NCBI GenBank assembly: GCA_964604145.1
Contig: CAZRXS010000026.1
Span: forward strand, 1 to 20,223
Direction of reading: 5' to 3'
Source of the DNA: Gudongella sp964604145
GTDB taxonomy: Bacteria > Bacillota > Clostridia > Tissierellales > Tissierellaceae
DNA length: 20,223 nucleotides
The position numbers and the translations under genes were made by a program. Every line of letters starts with the position of its first letter. Within the stretch, counting starts at the first letter, position 1. Below are positions 7,010-13,296 of this stretch, one piece after another. Under the pieces are notes generated by a model, which searched no databases, was not told the origin of the DNA, and was given only the letters and a program-made list of their open reading frames with translations.

Positions 7010-7981
7010 ATGGAAATTAAAAAATTCAAAAAAACTATATTAACTTTTACAATCGCTGGTGTGCTTATTTTAAGCGCTTTCCCAGTAGATGCAGCCCTCG
7101 GTGATACTGTTCTTAAAAAAGGAATGCACCATGATGATATAAAACTATTACAAGAAGAATTAAAGAACATAGGCTTTTTTAATAATGAAACTACTACATA
7201 CTACGGTGATATTACATTAGATGCTGTCAAAAACTTTCAAGCATCCCATGGTTTAGACCAAGATGGTATCTTTGGACCTAGCACATATGAAGTATTAAAA
7301 TCTTTGAATGAATCTCTAGTTGATAAAGAGCTTGCTTTAACTTATGCTAGAGACTTAAAGCTAGATGATAGCGGAGCAGATGTAAATCAATTACAAGATT
7401 GTCTAAAGATATTGGGATATTTAGTTATAGAAAATACTACTGAATATTTTGGGCCACAAACTATGGAAGCGGTAAGTACATTCCAAAAGACTTATTCAAT
7501 CCTTGAAGATGGAATAGCTGGTGTTAGTACTATCGAAATGCTAAATGATGTATTGACTGGTAGAAGAGAAGCTATACCCGCTCCTACTAGAGGAAATATC
7601 GATAGATCATTAGGGTCTGATTTAATAAACACAGCAAAAAAATATTTAGGTGTTCGCTATGCATATGGCGGGTCATCACCCAAGGGATTTGACTGTTCAG
7701 GCTTTGCTCAATTTGTTTACAAGCAACACGGGATAAGCATACCAAGATCAACCGTTTCTCAAGCTAATGTTGGAACTAAACTTAGTAAGGCAGAATTACA
7801 AGTTGGAGATTTAATCATATTTAGTAATACATACAAATCCGGACCAAGCCATGCAGGTATTTATATAGGTAATGGCCAGTTTATACATTCAAGTTCAACT
7901 AGAAGTGGTGGAGTTATAATCTCAGATTTAAACTCAGCATATTACAGTGGTAAGTTTAGCTATGGTAGAAGAGTTTTTTAG
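7010..7981 (+). CDS. Secreted NlpC/P60 peptidoglycan endopeptidase with two PG-binding domains
   Basis: 323 residues. A Sec signal peptide (charged MEIKKFKK, hydrophobic 9-24, probable cleavage near VDAA, about 29) is followed by two peptidoglycan_binding_1 repeats (about 35-97 and 114-180, each with a GxxxxDAVxxFQ-like core). A linker rich in Arg/Pro (184-198) precedes a C-terminal NlpC/P60 domain (about 202-323). The catalytic Cys is in FDCSGF (Cys229). The His is in SHAGIYIG (His281) and the third polar residue is His293 in FIHSS. Family enzymes cut D-Glu-mDAP or related peptide bonds in the cell wall, for remodelling or daughter-cell separation. AGGAGG is 13 bases from the ATG, slightly long. 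It is a single-gene unit ended by a strong terminator. Confidence 0.93.
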   Translation: MEIKKFKKTILTFTIAGVLILSAFPVDAALGDTVLKKGMHHDDIKLLQEELKNIGFFNNETTTYYGDITLDAVKNFQASHGLDQDGIFGPSTYEVLKSLNESLVDKELALTYARDLKLDDSGADVNQLQDCLKILGYLVIENTTEYFGPQTMEAVSTFQKTYSILEDGIAGVSTIEMLNDVLTGRREAIPAPTRGNIDRSLGSDLINTAKKYLGVRYAYGGSSPKGFDCSGFAQFVYKQHGISIPRSTVSQANVGTKLSKAELQVGDLIIFSNTYKSGPSHAGIYIGNGQFIHSSSTRSGGVIISDLNSAYYSGKFSYGRRVF

Positions 7982-7990
7982 TTAAATTGC

Positions 7991-8020
7991 AAGCCCAGAA
8001 ATAAATATTTCTGGGCTTTT
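7991..8020 (+). terminator. Strong Rho-independent terminator after the NlpC/P60 gene
   Basis: A perfect 12-bp stem, AAGCCCAGAAAT (7991-8002) with ATTTCTGGGCTT (8007-8018), has a 4-base loop and a T-rich tail. It lies 10 bases after the stop codon. On the minus strand there is no T run, so it is directional for the plus-strand gene, though it lies between two convergent genes. Confidence 0.92.
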
Positions 8021-8049
8021 CTTATTATAATGCAAAAATCCTTTTTATT

Positions 8050-8964
8050 CTATGTTCTTTCTGACTTTTGTATTTTAGAACTAGGTATTTGAGCTAAGAC
8101 AATAGCAATAAACATAATTGTACCTCCAATGGCTTCTCGTGAACTCAATCTTTCTCCTAAAATTACAGCCCCTGCCAATACAGCGAAAACGGATTCTAAG
8201 CTCAATATCAAACTTGCCATCGTTGGGTCTGTATCTTTCTGAGCAATAATTTGGAGGGTAAATCCTACTCCACTTGTAATCATACCTGCATATAGAATCG
8301 GAATTACACTGTCAAAAACATCCATCCAAACCACATCTTCAACAATCAACATTATTATGCCTGATAAAAATGCTGCCATAATAAACTGAATCATGCTCAA
8401 TTTAACCCCATTTGATTTTGGGCTAAAATAGTCTATTATTAATATATGTAAAGCGTAAAAAAAGGCAGATACCAAAACCAATAAATCTCCACTTTGAATA
8501 GAAAAACCTTGTTTAATACTTAATAAATAAAGTCCTATTGTAGCTAAAAAAACACATGCCCATGTCTTTATGCTGATTTTTTTTCCAATAAAAATTCCAG
8601 TTAATGGCACTAATACTATATATAGAGCTGTAATAAAGCCCGCTTTACCTGCTGTTGTAGCATTAGGTCCAGTTAAACCAAGCTGCTGAAATGACATAGC
8701 AAATGTAAGAACAGTACCACAAGCAAGCCCACCCCATATTGTATACTTCTTTATTTTATCTGTTTCTTTCTTCATAGGAGTTTTCATAATATAAGGCCAT
8801 AATTGTATTAAAACAAATAAAGAAAAACTGGCTACTACATTTCTTGAAAAATTAAATGTAAATGTACCAATTGTCTTTGTTCCACTTATTTGAGCAACAA
8901 ACGAAGCCCCCCATATAAAAGCTGTAAATAGTAACATTAAATTCCCACGCATTTTTTTACTCAT
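8050..8964 (-). CDS. DMT-superfamily EamA transporter (first of two)
   Basis: 304 residues, about ten hydrophobic helices in two EamA repeats. The first runs about 8-148, with FIWGASFVAQ in helix 1 and TAGKAGFITALYIVLVPL near the end of the repeat. The second runs about 157-296, with SLESVFAVLAGAVILGERLS, the typical C-terminal signature of the family. It is a probable exporter of amino acids, metabolites or drugs; the substrate cannot be told from sequence. Start ATG 8962-8964 has GGGAGGG at about 7 bases. It follows the second EamA gene by 84 bases on the same strand and may be co-transcribed, but the two proteins are clearly divergent and not a recent duplication. Confidence 0.9.
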   Translation of the reverse strand: MSKKMRGNLMLLFTAFIWGASFVAQISGTKTIGTFTFNFSRNVVASFSLFVLIQLWPYIMKTPMKKETDKIKKYTIWGGLACGTVLTFAMSFQQLGLTGPNATTAGKAGFITALYIVLVPLTGIFIGKKISIKTWACVFLATIGLYLLSIKQGFSIQSGDLLVLVSAFFYALHILIIDYFSPKSNGVKLSMIQFIMAAFLSGIIMLIVEDVVWMDVFDSVIPILYAGMITSGVGFTLQIIAQKDTDPTMASLILSLESVFAVLAGAVILGERLSSREAIGGTIMFIAIVLAQIPSSKIQKSERT

Positions 8965-9048
8965 TTCAAAGCCCTCCCATTATCTCAATATAATATAAAT
9001 ATTCTATAAAATCTTGTAAAAGTCGTCCTACTTCATTATTAGATATTA

Positions 9049-9918
9049 CTAACAACTTGATTTAATTTTTAAATTATCCATAGAAATAAAAACAACTGTT
9101 GAAAGGATGATAATACCACCAACAAGTGTATTTATATTTAATTCTTCACCAAGCAAAAAATAAGCTAATACTATGGAATACAAGGGTTCCAACATGGTGA
9201 TAATACTAGCCATATAGGCAGTAACCTGTTTAAGGCCATTAATAAACATTGTATGGGCTACACCGGTAAATAAAGTTCCTAACAGTATAATCAATAGGGT
9301 GTCTTTTGTTGTAATAACAGGTTGTATAATAAAAAGGCTAGGTAATAAAAATACTGTTGCTGCTACTTGTTCATAGAAAGCCACTTTTTTCCCACTGTAA
9401 GTCTTTACCAGCTCTTCGTTAAAAATTGTAAAAATAGAATAGACAGCTCCAGAAAAAACACCGATTATGCTACCTGCCATGGTGTCGCTAAAGACATCTT
9501 TTAACGGAACAATAAATAAAATACCAATAATGGTAATTAAACCGAACACGACCTCTTTTTTTGATATCTTGTCACGATAAATAAGCGGCCGAAATAAACT
9601 GACAAATACAGGAAATGTAGAGAATGTCAAAATTCCTATTGCCACATTTGACAGTTGAATCGCAGCAAAGAAAGTTGTCCAATGGATAGCTAAAATAACT
9701 CCCATTGCAATAAGTTTTTTATAATCAGAGCTAGTCTTAAGTCTAAGGGGCTCTTTGCTAACTACTAACCAGATTAGTATAAATATGGCGGCTACAAAAA
9801 CACGACCCAAGGCAATAATAAAGGGGCTCAGTTCTATAAACTTTCCAAACAAACCTGTCAAACCAAAAAGAAAGACTGCTATATGGACTTCTAAGTAGCT
9901 TTTTTTCTTTGCATTCAT
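9049..9918 (-). CDS. DMT-superfamily EamA transporter (second of two)
   Basis: 289 residues with ten predicted helices in two EamA repeats. The N-terminal repeat has VFLFGLTGLFGKFI. The C-terminal repeat has ASIITMLEPLYSIVLAYFLL followed by GEEL, the family signature. Substrate unknown; efflux of metabolites is the usual role. A longer frame opens at TTG (9925-9927), but this directly abuts the AGAAGG ribosome site. The ATG at 9916-9918 has 9-base spacing and is the better start. It lies upstream of the other EamA gene. The upstream 172 bases, shared with the divergent cupin gene, contain a small palindrome (9933-9949) but no clear promoter for this gene. Confidence 0.88.
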   Translation of the reverse strand: MNAKKKSYLEVHIAVFLFGLTGLFGKFIELSPFIIALGRVFVAAIFILIWLVVSKEPLRLKTSSDYKKLIAMGVILAIHWTTFFAAIQLSNVAIGILTFSTFPVFVSLFRPLIYRDKISKKEVVFGLITIIGILFIVPLKDVFSDTMAGSIIGVFSGAVYSIFTIFNEELVKTYSGKKVAFYEQVAATVFLLPSLFIIQPVITTKDTLLIILLGTLFTGVAHTMFINGLKQVTAYMASIITMLEPLYSIVLAYFLLGEELNINTLVGGIIILSTVVFISMDNLKIKSSC

Positions 9919-10097
9919 AAAAAACAACCTTCTTTATTCAATCAATAAACTGCATCCATAGGATAAATTCATTTTGTCTTTTATTCTATTCTATCATTAA
10001 ATTGCATTTTACTGTTAGTCAAAAAGTTATTTCTCGCATTTATGATACTATATAGGGTATAATCTACTTATACAAATTAATTGTTAGGGGTGTGCTT

Positions 10098-10445
10098 ATG
10101 ATAGTATCTCATGAAGAAAATGTAGAGGCAAGAATATTTAACAATGAAGAAGCAAAGGGAACGTCAATGAAAGCTATTATTTCACCAAAAGAAGGATGGG
10201 AAGGGTATGTAATGAGAGTTTTAGAATTAGAAGTAGGTGGATACTCTCCCAAACACAATCATCCATGGCCACATATAAATTATATGCTAGAAGGAGAAGG
10301 TATATTGTCTTTAGATGGAGAAGAATATAAAGTAAAGAAGGGTTCTTATGCCTATGTACCGGCAAATAAAGTCCATCAGTTTAAAAACGCAGGTAATGGG
10401 ATATTTAAATTTATATGTATAGTGCCTGAAGAAGGCCATAAATAA
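10098..10445 (+). CDS. Small single-domain cupin protein
   Basis: 115 residues forming one cupin barrel. Motif 1 is GGYSPKHNHPWPHINYMLEGEG, covered here in two parts: His53, His55 and His59 with Glu65 in the metal-binding pattern. Motif 2 includes YVPANKVHQFKN with His93. These residues normally bind Mn, Fe or another divalent metal. Members include isomerases, dioxygenases and sugar- or ligand-binding proteins, and the substrate is not evident. A GTG two codons upstream (10092-10094) overlaps the AGGGG ribosome site, so ATG 10098-10100 (7-base spacing) was chosen. TATAAT about 35-40 bases upstream of the start may be its -10, though no matching -35 is visible. The gene stands alone between divergent and convergent neighbours. 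Confidence 0.88.
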   Translation: MIVSHEENVEARIFNNEEAKGTSMKAIISPKEGWEGYVMRVLELEVGGYSPKHNHPWPHINYMLEGEGILSLDGEEYKVKKGSYAYVPANKVHQFKNAGNGIFKFICIVPEEGHK

Positions 10446-10451
10446 TTAATA

Positions 10452-10525
10452 AAAAGAGAAACTCTCTTTTCCTAGCAAGATCGGATTTAGATCTTTATAG
10501 AAAAGAGAGTTATCTTTATAAAGAT
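10452..10525 (+). repeat. Complex hairpin region after the cupin gene
   Basis: A long imperfect inverted repeat pairs 10460-10482 with 10490-10511: outer arms AACTCTCTTTTC and GAAAAGAGAGTT, inner arms AAGATC and GATCTT, loop about 7 bases. A 14-base palindrome ATCTTTATAAAGAT (10512-10525) follows directly, repeating ATCTTTATA from 10491-10499. AAAAGAG also occurs just upstream (10452-10458), so the CTCTTTT segment (10464-10470) can pair with either side. It probably ends cupin transcription and may also shield the convergent dehydratase gene. There is no classic long T run. Confidence 0.5.
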
Positions 10526-10601
10526 TGTAAATTTATGGGTTTGGGTGGCATAAGAGTAAAGCCACTCTAAATCAAGATTTTTTGTTTGTATCGATTAGGC
10601 T

Positions 10602-11555
10602 TTACTGATTAATAAGTTTTAACATCAAGTTTTCATCTATATTACCACCAGTAATCACTATGGCTATATTTTTACCCCTAAATAAAGCAGGGTTTTTTCT
10701 TAGGGCTGCAACACCTATGGCACCTGCGGGTTCTGATATTATCTTTTCTTTCTTAAATAAAAAGCTTATAGCATCCTTAATATCTTCTTCCTCTACCACT
10801 ATAATATCATCAATGCATTTTTTAGCCATTTGGTATGGAATATATCCAACACCTCCAACTAATGCATCACATATAGAATCTTTAGTTGGATAAGTCTCAT
10901 AATACTTCTTATCTCTCAAGGAAGCTACCATTGCAGGACAAGCTGCTGTTTGAAGTCCTATTATCTTTATAGCAGGATTGATATGCTTAGCTGCTAGACC
11001 TATGCCAGTTATTATCCCGCCGCCACCTATTGGTACCAATATGGTATCAATATTGGCTTGCTCTTCTAGTATTTCAAGTGCTATGGTTCCTTGTCCAGCA
11101 ATAACAACTCTATCTGAACATGGATCTATAAATATGGCTCCACTATCCTTTATTTTCTCTAAGCCAATCTCGTGAGTTTCATCGTAATTCTTTCCCACTT
11201 CTACCACATTAGCGCCGTAGTATTTTATCTTTTCAACTTTACTTCTGGGTGTGCTAGTAGGAACATAAACGCTTGCCTGCTTTATGCCAAGTAATTCTGA
11301 TGCATAACTTACAGCAGCTCCATGGTTTCCAGAGGAAATAGCAACTATTCCTTTTTCCTTTTCTTTATCAGTAAGACTTGTCATCTTACTTAAGGCACCC
11401 CTTATCTTTGCACATCTCATTTTTTGTTGGTTTTCTAGTTTTAAATATATATTTCTATTATTTTGGCTTAAGTATATAGATTTTTCTAAGGGAGTATGAT
11501 AGATATACTTGTTTATCCTATCTCTAGCTTTAACTACATCTTCAAAAAGAATCAT
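10602..11555 (-). CDS. PLP-dependent threonine/serine dehydratase-family protein (fold type II)
   Basis: 317 residues with no C-terminal ACT regulatory domain, which matches catabolic (TdcB-like) dehydratases and serine racemases rather than biosynthetic IlvA. The Schiff-base Lys is Lys50 in CAKIRGAL; most relatives have SFK(I/L)RGA, so Cys-Ala replaces Ser-Phe. SSGNHGAA (74-81) is the Asn loop that holds the PLP ring, and PIGGGGI (175-181) binds the PLP phosphate. SEPAG (274-278) and ITGGN (301-305) close the active site. The reaction is probably deamination of threonine, serine or a related hydroxy-amino acid, or racemization; the sequence does not decide. The ATG overlaps the stop of the upstream ATP-grasp ligase as ATGA, so translation is coupled and a joint pathway is likely. 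It is the last gene of the minus-strand run. Confidence 0.87.
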   Translation of the reverse strand: MILFEDVVKARDRINKYIYHTPLEKSIYLSQNNRNIYLKLENQQKMRCAKIRGALSKMTSLTDKEKEKGIVAISSGNHGAAVSYASELLGIKQASVYVPTSTPRSKVEKIKYYGANVVEVGKNYDETHEIGLEKIKDSGAIFIDPCSDRVVIAGQGTIALEILEEQANIDTILVPIGGGGIITGIGLAAKHINPAIKIIGLQTAACPAMVASLRDKKYYETYPTKDSICDALVGGVGYIPYQMAKKCIDDIIVVEEEDIKDAISFLFKKEKIISEPAGAIGVAALRKNPALFRGKNIAIVITGGNIDENLMLKLINQ

Positions 11556-12541
11556 AAATTAGAACCCCTTTTATTTTTAGACAAGGCCAAGTCCAACAAT
11601 TTTTGAATCAAGGACTCATAAGTATAACCCCCAGCTTTTGCAACCCGCGGAAAGTCACTGTATTCAGGTTGCATACCAGGCAGTGTATTGATCTCCAAAA
11701 AATAAGGTGTTCCATCAGCATCTAGTCGCACGTCAATTCGAGCATACTCATTGCAAGAAAGTGCCTTATAGGCTTTTGCAGCATAATCTTTGATTATCTC
11801 TGTTTCCTTCGTAGATAAGTCGGCAGGACATTTAAGCTCCACAGCATCCCTCGCTTTAATATCCACTGTCATATAGCCCTTGCCATCCTTTGTGTCATAA
11901 ATAATTTCCTGGATTGGAAGCACCTCAATATCATCGTTGCCCATGACCCCAACAGTAAATTCACGACCTACTATAAACTCTTCAACAAGTGCTGGTTGAT
12001 TAAATACACTTAGAACTTTATGAATTCCCTTTTTAAGGTCTAGCTCATTATAAACAAGGCTGTCATCTGTTATACCTAAGCTTGAACCCTCATGCTCAGG
12101 TTTTATAATTAGCGGATACTCTAGATCGGCCTTAACAGCTTCCTCTCCAGTATAAAAAACCTGAAAGTTAGCTGTTGGTATGCCAACATTCTTAAATAGG
12201 AGCTTGCTGATATGCTTATGCAATCCAAAGATATGTGTAGAAAGGCTTGAACCTACAAAGGGAATACCTGTCATTTCCAACATTCCCACCACATTGGCCT
12301 GCTCAATTTTATTGCTAATACCGGTACAAGCGTTGAAAATCACATCCAAGCCCTCAATCGCCTTGATATCCCTTAACAAATCAATAGTTGCCGCTATGCG
12401 CGTTACCTTATGGCCGTTTGCCATCAAGGCTTTTTCAATTGCTTTAACAGTTAAATCCATCTGTTCAGACCCATGGGGATCTATTGAATTGTCCCTCTTA
12501 TTCTCAACATCTGCTGGTGTATACAAAAGTCCTACATGCAT
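11552..12541 (-). CDS. ATP-grasp ligase related to D-alanine-D-alanine ligase
   Basis: 329 residues of the Ddl-type ATP-grasp fold, which joins a carboxylate and an amine through an acyl phosphate. Lys147 in IIKPEHEGSSLGI (145-157) binds ATP and the EGSSLG loop covers the phosphates. Glu187/188 in LVEEF contact adenine or ribose. Arg268/Asp270 in YARIDVRL and Glu283/Asn285 in FLEINTLPGM bind Mg. The glycine-rich N-terminal GGxSxE region typical of Ddl is absent; instead there is YTPADVENKRDNS. The usual Ddl loop is replaced by NACTGISNKIEQAN. Cell-wall D-Ala-D-Ala synthesis is therefore doubtful. The frame opens further upstream at a TTG (12581-12583), but AGGAGG lies seven bases before ATG 12539-12541, which fixes the start 38 bases after the YgjP-like gene. 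Hand counts of lines in this gene give 40-45% GC, higher than lines of hsdR (27-38%), hinting at a different origin. Confidence 0.85.
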   Translation of the reverse strand: MHVGLLYTPADVENKRDNSIDPHGSEQMDLTVKAIEKALMANGHKVTRIAATIDLLRDIKAIEGLDVIFNACTGISNKIEQANVVGMLEMTGIPFVGSSLSTHIFGLHKHISKLLFKNVGIPTANFQVFYTGEEAVKADLEYPLIIKPEHEGSSLGITDDSLVYNELDLKKGIHKVLSVFNQPALVEEFIVGREFTVGVMGNDDIEVLPIQEIIYDTKDGKGYMTVDIKARDAVELKCPADLSTKETEIIKDYAAKAYKALSCNEYARIDVRLDADGTPYFLEINTLPGMQPEYSDFPRVAKAGGYTYESLIQKLLDLALSKNKRGSNL

Positions 12542-12579
12542 AAAATAACCTCCTCTTTTAGTAAATATCTTGTTCCTTG

Positions 12580-13296
12580 TCAATAATCCCAGTTATTACT
12601 TTCATAAATCAGTCCATTTAATTCAGCTTTCATACCTTTCCAATTTGGAAGAAACTTATCCATATAACCTATAAACCTGTCATTGTGTTTTCTCTCCAAT
12701 AGATGTACCATCTCATGTACTACAATATATTCTATTAATCTAGGGTTTTTCTTAGCCAATTCTAAATTAAGCCAAATTCTCTTCTTTTGAATATTGCAAG
12801 AACCCCACTTGGTCTTCATCAACTTTACTCCCCAATCACCTACCTTTACACCCATTTTCGGCTCCCATTTTTCTATATACTCTGGAATAATGCTTTTAAG
12901 TTGTTCTCTGTACCATTCGATCATAATTTTTTCTCGTTTTTCTTTTGAGCTATTTGGTCTAGCATATAGATTTATCTCTTTATTATTCTTTAATTCTACA
13001 TATTGTTTGCCTGAAGTTTCTAAAACATTTAATAAATACCTAGTTCCAAGAAAATAATGACTTTCACCTGATAAAAATTCTCTTGGAGTTAGTCTTTCTT
13101 GAAGATGAAACTTAGACTTTTGCTTTTTTATCCATGATAATTTAGAAATTGCAAAGATCCTAATTGCTTCATCATCCATCTTCTCAGGTACTGCAAGCCT
13201 AACCCTTCCATTTGGCGGATGTACAGATAGATGAATATTCTTTATTTTCTTCTTTACTATTTCAATATCTATATTACTTACTTTAATAGTACTCAC
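12580..13296 (-). CDS. YgjP-like (DUF45, COG1451) zinc metallopeptidase
   Basis: 238 residues. The zinc motif is HEMVH (194-198) with the third ligand His204 in ERKHN. The family motif KTKWGSC (161-167) precedes it. The N-terminal half is the usual DUF45 beta-rich region (KNIHLSVHPPNGRVRLAVP). It is a putative cytoplasmic metal-dependent peptidase. Genes of this family are often found inside type I restriction-modification operons, as here, but their role there is not settled. The start is GTG (13294-13296), overlapping the hsdR stop as GTGA, with AAGGTG about seven bases upstream, so translation is coupled to HsdR. The stop is 38 bases before the ATP-grasp ligase. Confidence 0.88.
   Translation of the reverse strand: MSTIKVSNIDIEIVKKKIKNIHLSVHPPNGRVRLAVPEKMDDEAIRIFAISKLSWIKKQKSKFHLQERLTPREFLSGESHYFLGTRYLLNVLETSGKQYVELKNNKEINLYARPNSSKEKREKIMIEWYREQLKSIIPEYIEKWEPKMGVKVGDWGVKLMKTKWGSCNIQKKRIWLNLELAKKNPRLIEYIVVHEMVHLLERKHNDRFIGYMDKFLPNWKGMKAELNGLIYESNNWDY

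Noticed and set aside
8050..9918. The two EamA genes as a recent tandem duplication
   Set aside because: The proteins share only family signatures and differ throughout.
10052..10068. ATAC-N8-GTAT around the possible -10 of the cupin gene as an operator
   Set aside because: Arms are only four bases and the region is AT-rich, so chance occurrence is likely.
10556..10605. GTAAAGCC...GGCTTTAC inverted repeat at the end of the dehydratase gene as a terminator
   Set aside because: The loop is 34 bases and no T run follows on the minus strand.
12581..12583. TTG as start of the ATP-grasp ligase
   Set aside because: AGGAGG lies seven bases before the later ATG at 12539-12541, and the extra residues do not resemble the family N-terminus.
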